This document shows, piece after piece, positions 35,662-46,348 of a stretch of DNA of 64,000 bases. The stretch lies in assembly GCA_019454045.1 (NCBI GenBank), contig SKCR01034793.1, positions 1 through 64,000 on the forward strand, written 5' to 3'. The DNA comes from Zanthoxylum bungeanum (taxonomy: Eukaryota > Streptophyta > Magnoliopsida > Sapindales > Rutaceae). Numbering within the stretch: position 1 is the first letter of the stretch; every line of letters begins with the position of its first letter. Made by a program: the position numbers and the translations under genes. Below the pieces are notes generated by a model. It was given only the letters and a program-made list of their open reading frames with translations. It had not been told where the DNA came from and ran no database searches.

Positions 35662-36520
35662 AAATTACTTTTCAAGAAAAGTTGCAAAGTGAACAACAAA
35701 TACATTTCGTTGCTCGGAATCATAGAATTGATATCCCATGGAATTATCAGGATATCCAACGAACCTACATTTATACCTTTGGGTGCTAGTTTATCCCGCT
35801 GCGCAATTCTAAAATGCAGGACAACCCCAAATCTTTAAATGTCTAAGACTTGGATTTCTACTGAACCATATCTGATATGGGGTTGTAGAAACAATTTCGA
35901 TGGAACCATATTAAGTATGTAGGCAGCAGTTTATAAAGCGTAACCCCAAAGGTAATATGGAATATCTGTATAGCTCATCATCATTCGCACCATATCCAAT
36001 AAAGTACGATTTCTACGCTCAGATACTCCATTTTGTTGAGGTGTTCCTGGTGGGCTATATTGGGGGAGAATTCCATTATCCCTTAAATAATTTCTGAATT
36101 CTTCACTCATGTATTCACCGCCTCGATCTGATCTAAGGCATTTGATGAATTTACTAGTTTGTTTTTCTACTTCATTTCGAAATATTTTGAACTTGTCAAA
36201 TGTTTCCGACTTATGTTTCATCAGATAGACATATCCATATCTAGACTTGTCATCTGTGAAAGTAACAAAGTATGTGGAACCATCATGAGCGACATGATTT
36301 AATGGACCACACACATTGTTGTGTATTAGCTCCAATAAATCTCCAGCACGGTGCCCAACACCTTGAAATGAGGCATTTCTCATCTTTCCTTGGATACATG
36401 ACTCACAAATCGGATAAGGATCTAAGGTAAGATTTTCAATCAACCATCTTTTACCAATTTGGATAGATGTCTAACACCTATGTGGCTTAATCTCATATGC
36501 CATAATTCAGTATTATTTAA
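35662..36520 (-). pseudogene. Copia-1 integrase
   Basis: 'LWHMRLSHIGVRHLSKLVKD' (about 36500) and 'CESCIQGKM' give the HHCC finger. The catalytic core (36443-35931) has 'LLELIHNNVCGPL', 'FTDDKSRYGYVYLMKHKSE', 'CLRSDRGGEYMSEEFRNYL' and 'PPGTPQQNGVSERRNRTLLD'. The second Asp and the Glu of the DDE triad are present. The first Asp, normally in the residue pair before VCGP, is Asn, which would abolish catalysis. The core itself is uninterrupted for 170 codons. Confidence 0.88.
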
Positions 36521-37123
36521 CTCAGACTTCCTACTTGTATTTTTCTCTATATTAAAGACATTTTTATATGTTTCCAAAACATAGTGATTGTTTGATAAAG
36601 AATATTCACATTTCAATAAATTTTCTTTATCATACAAACATAAAGTTTCATCCTTAATGTTTATTTTATATCCCTCTTTATCTAATATTGGCAGTGATAT
36701 TATTTGTCTGATAATTGAAGGAACATAATAACAGTCATGCAAATCTAATTTACATCCATTTGGGAGATCTAGAATAACAGTTCCTATGGCCTTGACATCC
36801 AATGTCTCGCCATTGTCAACTCTAAGTTGGATCTCCCCTTTATTTAGCCTTCTTTTAACCCTCATTTCCTGTAGGGAATTACAAATATGAGTAGGACTGC
36901 CAGTGTCTAACACCCATCCACTATTTGCATCTAAGGCTAATGAGACGTCAATAATTGGAAAAATACAAAGTGTACCTAAGGGTCCTGTTTTTCCTTTTAG
37001 CTCTAGAAAGTCCTTCTTCCAGTGTCCAGACTTCTTGCATTGTAGACATTGATCACGAGATACTTTCAGTTTTGCACCTTTGCGCTTCTTGGAGTTTTTC
37101 TTTGATATGTTCTTCTTCCCCAT
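36521..37123 (-). pseudogene. Copia-1 protease with degenerate zinc knuckle
   Basis: Open from 37123. 'CLQCKKSGHWKKDF' has C-X2-C-X4-H but Phe where the fourth ligand Cys is expected. The protease follows: 'SGWVLDTGSPTHICNSL' (DTGS at the catalytic position), 'RVDNGETLDVKAIGTVILDL' and 'LHDCYYVPSIIRQIISL'. The start of the open frame is an artefact of a frameshift between gag and protease. Confidence 0.85.
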
Positions 37124-37796
37124 CTTTATTTTCTTTGACTTCCCAGAAGTCTTTGAAGAGCCAGCTCCACCATGGAGATACAGTGTAGGGTTGTCTTTTT
37201 CAAATCTTGCTCCGCCATGCGTAGCATGTTATGAAGTTCTTCATATGTGGCTTGCATCGAATGCGTATGGAAATTTAATACAAAGCCAACATAAGAACCA
37301 GACAAAGAAGACAGAATCAAATTACGGCATGGCCGTTCATGAAACACAATGCCCTGTCATTCCAGATATCGAATTTGGTCTATCACGTTCAAAATATGAG
37401 CGCTGACAGCTCCTCCCTCCTTGAGTTCAACACAGAACAATTCCTTAGACCTTCGATAAAGTTCCATCTCTTGATTTGCCTCGGACAACTCCTTGAGTGT
37501 TCGCATGATGCTCCAAGCATTCGGTACTTCAATGTACTATCTCAGCAAATTTGGAGCCATCGATCCCAAGATGTAGGATTTCACCTTCAGGTTATCATCC
37601 ATCCATCTATCAAAATTTCTCGCTCTTCTGGAGTGGAGTCAGGATCGATATCAACAGGCAGTGGATTGATCGTGACATAAGTCAACTATTCATACTCCAA
37701 AACAAGGCGTATGTTCATTTCCCATTCGAAATAGTTCTCGACTCCTTTTAGCTTATAGGAATCCAAGAGTTTCATCAATGGATTAGCGGCAGCCAT
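37124..37796 (-). pseudogene. Copia-1 gag
   Basis: The start ATG at 37796 gives 'MAAANPLMKLLDSYKLKGVE' then 'NYFEWEMNIRLVLEYE', a typical Copia Gag N-terminus. Later, in another frame, 'LILSSLSGSYVGFVLNFHTH' and 'MQATYEELHNMLRMAEQDL' (37347-37200) represent the UBN2-type region. Multiple frameshifts. Confidence 0.8.
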
Positions 37797-38542
37797 CTAC
37801 AAGACAACATTTTTGAGTAGTAGCAGAACAGTTTTCATTTCAAAAGTGATCACTAATTGATAATGGAATTTTAAATCTATTAGTGTCTTCGCACTACTTT
37901 ACGTAATTCCGTAATTTTCCTTAACGGAAAAATAAAAATTTGACTATCAAAATTTCACAGCGGGAAGTGGATCCCATGACATATACTTCAACCTCACACT
38001 AATGATGATATTGGATTTTGTAAACTCAATAGGTAGACCTCCAAGGTCAATCACTTCATGTGACTCCTGGTTAGGTCCAGAACCATTTCTTATCCTCACA
38101 CTAATGACGATATTAGATTAAGATGTTTTCTAGGTGTATACTTGTCAATGTGCACTAATGAGCTTCATATGTATAACCTCACACTAATGACGATATTGGG
38201 TGACTATGTTAACTCATCACGCTACATCTAATATTTTACAGGAGCGACCTAAGTTCTGAGCACTTATACCCTCACACTAATGACGATATTGGATATAAGT
38301 AGTAAGACTCATTCATCTCTGTATTGACAAGACGGACCATCCAATAATGCTCCAATATTATTAATACTATTACTTAAAAGTAATCACCTAATCACGGGAG
38401 ATTTATGACAATCAAGTCATTAACTTAATTAGGTCAAAGTTTTAATTTAAACATGCAATACATATCCAATATGTCTTATGCATAATTAAATTAAAATTAT
38501 TATGGCATAGATTTAAAACATATGTTGTGTGGTTAAGCCTTT
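37797..38542 (-). other. Copia-1 leader with four-copy motif
   Basis: Non-coding. The motif ctcacactaatgacgatatt (with variants) starts at 37993, 38095, 38178 and 38271, spacings 102, 83 and 93 bp, closely matching the Y leader spacing although the motif differs. The phrases 'ggatcccatga', 'ctcctggtt' and 'gtattgacaagac' between motifs are shared with Y. Confidence 0.8.
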
Positions 38543-38554
38543 GCACTGATACCA
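38543..38554 (-). other. Primer-binding site of Copia-1 (tRNA-iMet)
   Basis: Plus strand gcactgatacca; complement TGGTATCAGTGC, three bases from the LTR at 38558. Close to the initiator tRNA-Met consensus. Confidence 0.85.
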
Positions 38555-38557
38555 TTC

Positions 38558-40943
38558 TGTTGGGACAGTTGTATAACCCCTAAGGTTAACCCATGGATAT
38601 CAAGTATGGGTGTAATTTTAAATATTTTAATGAAATAGTATATTCCATTATGAGTGTATAGGAAATAACCGGGACTGAATCGGAGTCCGGAATCTCCAGA
38701 ACGAGAGAAAACAAAATCAGCGCACGTAGCGCGAACGTGCCATCAATTTTTTTTCAATTGCAAATGAAAGCTTCAGCTCTCTGGAAATTTTCCAGAGAGC
38801 TGAAGCAATTAGGGTCTATTACCCTAATAGTTTTCGGTCTTTCCTAAATACTTCAAAAACACCCAAAATTAATTTTTAATTTCAAAACCAACATCAAAAC
38901 ATGTTATAGAATAAAAATCAAGTTTTTCAAAATATCAATATTTTACAAAAACATAAATTTATTCTAAATACGCACGTGCGTAAAATTTTAATCCAATGCA
39001 CAAACCAAATTAGAATCCCAATAAGAAATGTCTCATAAACAATTCTAGGTCACCCAAAGGTGTCAAGTGATTCTAGAATGGTATCCATAGCTCTAAGCTT
39101 TAATCTAGAGTTCCAAACTCTTATTAATTGTTCCATGTCCAACATGAACATCTTTTACTTAAATTGTAGCATGTTGTGTTTATACTTCTAAAGTATCCTA
39201 AGACAAGTGATTAACCTTATTTCAATATTAAGCTATGTGATCATGCAACTAATACACAAATGAACATAGCTTAGGAGAAGATCAAACATTACCCAGTAAG
39301 CTTGGTGCAAGATCCAATCTACTTCTCCTTGTTGAAATTGTTGGAGAACCTCCAAGGTGTGCAAGCTTAACTTCAAGATCCAATCTTGTTTCCAATGCTA
39401 TCAAGCTTCACTTCAAGATCCAATCTTGATTTATCCTAGATGAAATATTGTAGAGACCTCACAAGCTTCTCTAAACACTTCTCTAATTTAGGCTAATCTC
39501 TCATGCTTATGCTTATACTTGTTCTTGTACTTGTAATTAAAATCTTCCTAAAGCTTGCTATTTATAGCAAAACTTAGGCAATTTTTAATTAATAAAAGTT
39601 GTAATCAACTTTTAAGTGGGCTAAATCTAATTTGTCCAAATATGTATAATTAGGTGTGACTAATCTCCATTGTCTCTTACTTTAATTTAATTCAATTAAA
39701 TCAATCCAAGGATTAGGAAATGGAATAGTTAAATGTTTGCCACCTTGATTTAATCCAATTAAATCAAGCCAAAACCACCTATTATTACATACTTACAATT
39801 ACCATAATATCCTCAAATGGTAGAGATAATTATGATTTTACAATTAAGCCATTGTGTAATTATTGAATTAATCCAATTAATTCAATTATGTCAAAGTAAA
39901 TAATCAATGTTATCCAATAACACTTGATTATCTTAGTTGATAATTATAATATCGAATATTATCTTTTATCAAAATTAATCGGCTACCCAAGTGCTCAACG
40001 AGTACACTTCATATTGGGACTCTCTAAGTTCAGACACGTTCGTCATATAAGCTTAGCTAATATATACGTAATTTGGCCACCTCTGAATTCGTGAAGAACA
40101 CGAACGACCTTTCTGAACTATACAAGTTGAGTTCATCACATATGTTTAACAATCCCTCCGTCGTAGGCTATCCGAGTTGTGCTTAGGAAACATAGAATAC
40201 ACCGTCAAGTTTCCAAGGTGCACATCTGACCTCGACATGTCCACGATTCTTTACAACTAATGAGATCCACCGTAGGTGATCGGCTTTGGCCAAAATCTTT
40301 AAGAATTGTGACTTACCCATATGGATACCTAAACCCCTTATGGTAAAAATATGGGCCGACGAATCCTATCATGCTTCGCACTTGATTACAAATTGCATCG
40401 ATCCACACCCAACAAACATCTAGAGGCCAGACTATGAAAGGTTTCTGACATATATGGCTTCAAAGTGTGGAGGATCTCACACAAAATCAATGTTATCCTA
40501 TAGTCAATGGATTACATATGCTACTCAACTCGAGAAGATTCCTATTTACGGTGGTGTGTACTTTCAACTATTAGGAATCACAGTGAGTCATTCAGTAATC
40601 GCTCCAACGAATACCCACATGTATACGAGTTTCTAAAACTCATGGTACATCGCGTTAGACCATTGTAACTCCAATTCCAATATACGACATTTGTTAGTCT
40701 TATAGGTTATAGGAATTCGACCGTATTCCAAAATCAACGACTAGGAATATTTACTTTAAAAATAGTTTACACCTAGTGTCAAAACTATTCTAAGGTCGAT
40801 GTCATTCTTAGCATATTTATACATCAATTTAATATGCGTAATGACAATACCATTATAAAGTATGAAATGAAAAATGTAGTTATTTTATTAATAAATAATA
40901 AAATATACAATTCGGATTGGCACTTCAAGTACCAACTCCATCA
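38558..40943 (-). repeat. 5' LTR of Copia-1
   Basis: 2,386 bp, plus-strand TGTTGGGACAG...AACTCCATCA. It carries the perfect hairpin at 38770-38806. The ORF at 40454-40636 and others inside are not genes. Confidence 0.9.
39559..39566 (-). promoter_or_regulatory. TATA box of Copia-1 5' LTR
   Basis: The minus strand reads TATAAATA in the context CTATAAATAGCAAGC, conserved in the other LTR (32845-32852). Transcription would start around 39530. Confidence 0.6.
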
Positions 40944-40948
40944 CGGTT

Positions 40949-42071
40949 TGGGACAACAGACACAATTAGACTTAAGTTCTTCCCTTTTGCCCTTAAGGAT
41001 AGAGGTAAAAGATAGTTGTATTCTTTAAGACCTATGACAATAGGATCATGGGGCGAGATGACACATGCAATCTTTAACAAAAACTTCCCACACCATAAGA
41101 CGAATGCCTTGAAAAGAAAAATCTCCACCTTCTCCCAGAGAGACAATGAAATTATTTATCAAATATGAGAGATGTATAAGGAGATGCTAGCTAGTTGCCC
41201 TCACCATGGATATGAAGTTGGCACTTAGTAAGTTATTTTTAATGATGGTTTAACCCCTAGAGAGTGCCAATTCATAGAGACAATGTGCAATGGTGAGTTT
41301 ATAAGAAATGGCCCTGATGAGGCATTCAGGTACTTAGATGACTTAGCCGAGAAAACCCACACTTGGACTAGACCTAATGCCCTGGATAACACGATAGGAC
41401 ACACACTCCTTCTAGTAGAGACATACACCACTTCAGGGAAGAGGATAGTCTTAGGGAACATGATGAGCTATTGACTAGAGAGTTAGGAGCCTTAAGAGCT
41501 AGAGATAGCAAGACTATAATGCAGTCGCCCACCTGGAACCCGAAGAGTGTCTTGTATATAGTGAGATGATGGGATATATGAGGAACAATGTAATAATTAA
41601 TAGATGTACAAGAAGACATACACACCTTATTCAGATACCTATAATCCTGGTTGGCGGAACCATCATAATCTTAGTTGGAAATAGGAGAGTCTCATCAGCC
41701 TACTCAAGCACCTCAAACTAAGAGTTACAGTGCGCCTCAGTTTCCTACACATGCCACCACCCCTAGAAATTCTTTAGAAGACAGTGTGCATGCATTTATA
41801 GATGCCCAGAGTAAAACTAATCAAAGGTTTGAGTCGTTCATAGATTATATTGTTGAGGATAAGAAAGAATTAAGAGTCAAATCTCTAAATTGACTAATGT
41901 CCTAAGTGTGCAAGAACAAGGAAAATTTCTATCTCAGACTCAACCAAATCCACAAGGGCAACAAATGGCACAGGCTGATCATGAAGCCTCCAATGTAAAA
42001 GGTGTTATTTCATATTCACTAGGAGTGGTAAGGACGTAGGATTGTCGGACACCCCTAACATTATATGTGAC
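40949..42071 (+). pseudogene. Element B gag, C-terminal part
   Basis: Continues the gag broken at 31810. In successive frames it reads 'IRLKFFPFALKDRGKR', 'SWGEMTHAIFNKNFPHHKTN' and 'RKISTFSQRDNEIIY', then 'NGEFIRNGPDEAFRYLDDLA', and a proline-rich segment ending 'NSLEDSVHAFIDAQSKTNQR'. This is Athila-type gag. Stops and frameshifts are frequent. It ends at the GTGAC target site (42067-42071) of the Athila element. Confidence 0.8.
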
Positions 42072-42375
42072 TGATGAGTGGTAAAACTATCACTATTTCC
42101 CACTCATTTAACCTAATATTTTGTACAGTTTCTTGGGTTTTGTGAATATTTTGATGTGTTTTATGTTATTTGTATATAAATAAAGTTTCGGGACATTCTG
42201 GAGGTGATTTGGGGCAAAACAGGAAAAATTGGAAAAAAGGGCATTTTGGTAATTTTGGGCGTCTCGACGCCCAAGCCCTTGGCGTCGCGACGTTTAACAT
42301 GCGCCGAGTCTTCGACGTGCGCCTGGTCAACGAGTCAGAATTTGAAAAGTTTGACTTTGCTAACGTACACCGTGC

Positions 42376-42588
42376 CACGTGTCACCATCAGAGCCGATTT
42401 GCTAACGTGCGCCGTGCCATGTGTCATCATCCTACGATGCCGACAATCACCATTGCCACGTGTGCCACATGGCATCCTACGTGCCTCCATGTAATCATCC
42501 ATGTCAGCAAGTCAACAAGTAAACACATTCCACGTGTCGTGCCACATCATCATCAGCTAATCACAAGCGTGACACGTGTCGCCACGTG
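42376..42588 (+). promoter_or_regulatory. Cluster of five G-boxes (CACGTG) in U3
   Basis: CACGTG at 42376, 42457, 42531, 42573 and 42583, most within GCCACGTGTC, plus several decayed CATGTG or CACGTC versions between 42410 and 42690. This motif is the binding core of bZIP and bHLH factors. It lies 200-410 bp upstream of the TATA box. The 3' LTR keeps CACGTG at 52795, 52997 and 53066. Confidence 0.7.
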
Positions 42589-42740
42589 TCGCAATCCTAC
42601 GGTGCCGACAATCGATTTCGCCATGTGTCACCACGTCATCGCCATGTCAGCATCATAATTGGGCTCTCAGCCACCTCTTATCCGAATCACCATGTGTCAA
42701 GCCGAGAGCATGCCACAAATCACTGTTCCAGCATCGCGAC

Positions 42741-42761
42741 GACGCCCAAGCTCTTGGCGTC
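42741..42761 (+). repeat. Near-palindrome GACGCCCAAG...CTTGGCGTC in U3
   Basis: A 21-bp hairpin-forming sequence just upstream of the TATA box. The 3' LTR lacks this block, keeping only one 'gcgtcgcgacgcccgagg' copy, consistent with a deletion of about 24 bp between cgcgacg repeats. Confidence 0.7.
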
Positions 42762-42785
42762 GCGACGCCCGAGGCCTATCCGTGC

Positions 42786-42793
42786 TTATAAAT
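42786..42793 (+). promoter_or_regulatory. TATA box of the Athila 5' LTR
   Basis: Ttataaat in 'gtgcttataaattgagc'. The 3' LTR has tatatatt at 53136-53143 in the same context. Transcription would start near 42815-42825. Confidence 0.65.
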
Positions 42794-44180
42794 TGAGCTC
42801 GAAATTTCAGATTTTGTTATACCATTCCCTCCCATTTCTTTGATGTAAATAGGGGGTCTTCTCTCTCTAAGTTTCTTTTTAATTTTAGTTTTGTAATTAA
42901 TTTTAATTACGTTCTGTAATAATAGTATTTACTTTCTTTACTTTTTGACAGTTTTTACTATTACCATGATGAGGTAACTTCCTCCTACTATGGTGAAAGG
43001 TAATTCTTTTACTATTGCTATTTAGATTAATCTCCCTTAATATAATATATTCACCATTTAAAATTTGACTTAATGAGGATACCGTTATATTGGAGGTTGG
43101 TTATTTAATTTAAACTGGTTAAACCTGACTAAGCAAGGATACCGCCAGATTGGTCGATTGGTAATTTAATTTTGGTTCCGCCTTTATGGCTGGTTATTTT
43201 GATTCCGCCTATATGGCTGGTTGGACTTAATTTGACTTAATCAGGTTACCGCCTATATGGCTAGTTGGTAATATCATCACGAGTAAATATATTATTTAAG
43301 GGAGATATCTAAATAGTAAATAGTAGAAGTTAATTCCTTTTGCCTTAGCATTTTATTTTATTTTTACTTTTCAGTATTTACTTTACCGCATTTACTTTTC
43401 AGCATTTTATGTCTTTTATTTTACTAGCCCTAGTTATGTGTTGTAACTAAATTAGTTATCTGGGGTGTGATGACTTTTAATATCACCGGTTTATAAGGGG
43501 TTAGATTATAGTTGAAGTAATATAAAGATTTATTTATTGAGTCTTAATCTTAATACTTTTTAATTAACTGGCCATTAATTAAATTGATTAGGTAAACTTA
43601 AAATGAACTAGACATAGGGATTTTAAGTTTAAGACCTTAGACTCAATAGCCCACGATCTTCTTGAGGATAGATAACCCTTTAATAGATTTCCTTACAGGA
43701 TAGGAATATACCTGTCGAGCGGGGGTAGCCATAATTGGAACTTAATCTTAATGAATCTAGGTAATTTGATTGACATAGACATATGGTTCAATTGGATTAT
43801 ACTGGGTATTTGTAATTGACCATCGGAAGAGGCTTTTACATAATTTAGTGTTCCAGGTTAATAAATCAATATATTATCCAACTTTAAGATAATCACTTCA
43901 TCTTTAAATAATATTGGAAGAAATCACAACCTAGATAGTTTTATAAATTTGGATTTTTTTTTCTCAACCTACTTTTACGCAATTTTATTACTTGTTTTTA
44001 AATTTAGAATCATCGCCATTTTAATCAATCAAACCAAACAACCTGTTAGATACCAGTAATCACTTGACCTCATAAAATTGATAACAAAAGGTTTAAGTCC
44101 TCGTGGGATCGATATTTTTTATACTCCTTGAACGATACGTACGCTTGCGTTATACGCGTGTGTAATCACCGGTCATGTTT

Positions 44181-44198
44181 TTGCGCCGTTGCCGGGGA
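44181..44198 (+). other. Primer-binding site (tRNA-Asp)
   Basis: TTGCGCCGTTGCCGGGGA matches the tRNA-Asp(GUC) primer site TGGCGCCGTTGCCGGGGA at all but one base and lies five bases after the LTR end. Confidence 0.9.
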
Positions 44199-44254
44199 CT
44201 TATTTATCTTTTACTATTAGTTTAGGGGATAGATACCTTTACTTGTATCTAATT

Positions 44255-44292
44255 TTCTTTTTACTTATTGTTTTTGTTTTCTTGTGTTTCAG
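44255..44292 (+). promoter_or_regulatory. Splice-acceptor-like site before gag
   Basis: A pyrimidine-rich run of about 35 bases ends in TTGTGTTTCAG at 44292, 15 bases before the gag ATG at 44308. Candidate donors in the transcribed leader are AAAG|GTAATT near 43000 and CTAG|GTAATT near 43757. This may be a leader intron; RNA evidence is needed. Confidence 0.45.
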
Positions 44293-44307
44293 GTTCTTAA
44301 GAACTTC

Positions 44308-45640
44308 ATGAGACGAACCAGAAGTTTTGAACTTCGACCGCTTGACCCGGAAATTGAAAGAACTATCAGACAGTTGAGAAGGGAAAGACGAGAAGGCCAA
44401 GAAGCTTTAGTCAACATGGAACCTGAACCGTTGGAGGTTGCTTCACCAATTCCCATTCGAGACAGAGCCATTCCGGTGATTGACAAACTCATTTCTTGTA
44501 TTATACTTCCTCCCTTACCAGCAAATGTAGGTGACATCAAAACATGCATTCAGATGATTCAGAAGTCAGTTCAGTTTGGGGGGAATGCAACTGAAGATCC
44601 TAATGCCCACATCAGTAACTTCCTGGAAGTTTGCGGCACTTTCAATTACAACCGAGAAGCTGAAGAAGCAATGAGATTGCGAGTTTTTCCATACTCCTTG
44701 AAGGACAGAGCTAAATCTTGGCTACATTCACTACCAGCAGGTTCTATCACAACATGGAACACTTTAGCCACCAAATTTATTGCAAAGTACTTTCCACCAG
44801 CCAGAACTGGAAAACTGATGAATGACATCACATCCTTTGTACAACAAGACTCTGAAACTCTCTACGAAGCTTGGGAAAGGTATAAAGATCTGCTTCGGAA
44901 ATGTCCTCACCATGAGATTCCAAAATAGCTTCAAGTCCAAACATTCTATAATGGGCTTTTTGGAATAATGAGAACCACAATCGATGCTGCTGCTGGAGGA
45001 GCTTTAATGGCAAAAGGAGAAGATCAAGCCTGGGAACTAATTGAAGAAATGGCCAACAACAATTCCTATGGCCAACTGAAAGGAGCATGATCCAAAGAAT
45101 TACAGGAATTTATGAAAGTGGAGCCAATACAGCAGTCAACACCAAGCTAGATCAGATATGCAAATTCATGAAACTCTTACCACTGGATCTACAAGTTCAC
45201 CATATGGAGGAGCACCAGAATCAAACAAACCAACTTGAAGAAACGGTGAATTTTGTCAACAATTTCAACAGACAGGGGAACAATCCTTATTCCAACACCT
45301 ACAACCCAGGGTGGAGGAATCATCCTAATTTTCATGGAGCAACAATTCAGGCCAACAACAGCGGACTATCAACCACCTGGATTCCAGCAACAGAACAAAG
45401 GCCAGGAGCAGGAAAATGAACCAGGAACAGCAGAAGTGCTGGCTCAGTTAAAAAATATGATGCTATCTTTCAAGCCAATCAGCTTCCATCAAAGCACTGG
45501 AGAATCAATCGGACAACCGGCCAATGCTCAGAGTTACAGACCATCAGGAAATCTTCCCAGCAACACAAAACCCAATCCAAGGAACCGAGGGAAGGAGCAA
45601 TGTCAAGCCATTACTTTGAAAAGCGGTACTGAAATCAACA
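44308..45640 (+). pseudogene. Athila gag
   Basis: Starts at ATG 44308 (MRRTRSFELRPLDPEIERTI). The longer open frame begins at a GTG and is not used. The retrotransposon gag domain reads 'DPNAHISNFLEVCGTFNYN', 'LRVFPYSLKDRAKSWLHSLP' and 'ITTWNTLATKFIAKYFPPAR' up to 'RYKDLLRKCPHHEIPK', where a TAG (44926-44928) replaces the usual Trp. The frame continues 'TTIDAAAGGALMAKGEDQAW' and then glutamine/asparagine-rich linker sequence in shifting frames. It would encode the structural Gag polyprotein. Confidence 0.9.
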
Positions 45641-45643
45641 AAG

Positions 45644-46339
45644 ATGTTGGAATCAAGATGTCCCAAGAAGAAGTTCCAAAAGAAGCTGAGAAACGGATGG
45701 AGGAAAAAGAAGCAAAGGAAAAGAAGCAAAGGAAAAAGACCAGAAAGAATCATTCCACCTCCACATTTTCCTCAGCGTCTTCAGAAAAACAAATTGGACA
45801 AGCAGTTTGCTCGATTTCTGGAGGTTTTCAAAAAGCTGCACATCAACATCCCATTTGCAGAAGCTTTGGAAGAAATGCCCAGTTATGTCAAATTCATGAA
45901 AGATATTCTTTCACGAAAATGGAGATTGGGAGACTACGAAATAGTAGAATTAACGGAAGAATGCAGCGCCATTATTCAGAGGAAACTTCCCCCAAAGTTG
46001 AATGATCCTGGCAGTTTCACAGTTCCATGCACCATTGGAGAACATTATATCGGTAAGGCTTTATGTGATTTAGGTGCTAGTGTTAACTTGATGCCTTTTT
46101 CTATTTATAGGAAACTGCAGATTGGAGAAGCAATGCCTACCTCAGTTTCATTGCAACTTGCTGACCGAACACTTGCATTTCCAAGAGGTGTTGTTGAAGA
46201 TGTGCTGGTGAAAGTAGACAAACTAATTCTCCCAGAAGATTTCATCATCCTTGACATGGAAGAAGAAAAAGAAATAACTATCATTCTTGGGAGACCATTT
46301 TTGGCTACAGGTAAAACTGTGATTGATGTGCAAAAATGA
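45644..46339 (+). pseudogene. Athila protease
   Basis: Open for about 231 codons. A lysine-rich start and 'KKLHINIPFAEALEEMPSYV' precede the protease: 'CTIGEHYIGKALCDLGASVN' with the active-site motif DLGAS (about 46066-46080), 'LMPFSIYRKLQIGE', and 'DFIILDMEEEKEITIILGRP' followed by FLATG. This is the typical Athila protease. It ends at a TGA (46337-46339), with the frame resuming directly in RT-linker sequence. Confidence 0.9.
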
Positions 46340-46348
46340 GAACTGACC

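Larger units (their letters stand above)
31811..40943 (-). mobile_element. Copia-1, complete minus-strand element, TSD CGGTT
   Basis: 9,133 bp with two LTRs (31811-34215 and 38558-40943), a primer site (38543-38554), leader, gag-pol (37796 to about 34240) and purine tract. CGGTT flanks it at 31806-31810 and 40944-40948. It is inserted in the gag of element B. The LTRs remain very similar, but pol has several frameshifts and losses. Confidence 0.93.
42072..44175 (+). repeat. 5' LTR of the LOG-bearing Athila element
   Basis: 2,104 bp, TGATGAGTGG...CACCGGTCA. It includes GC-rich TCGCGA palindromes (42257-42292, 42733-42775), a G-box cluster, a TATA box and, downstream, tandem-like 'gataccgccagattggtcg' and 'ttccgcctatatggctggtt' phrases at 43080-43270. 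ORFs such as 42170-42658 read through the repeat-rich promoter region and are not genes. Confidence 0.95.

Noticed and set aside
42170..42843. Overlapping plus-strand ORFs in the Athila 5' LTR (and 52496-53197 in the 3' LTR), rich in His, Cys and Thr
   Set aside because: They read through CCACGTGTC-type promoter repeats in several frames at once, upstream of the TATA box, and differ between the LTRs. They are composition artefacts, not proteins.
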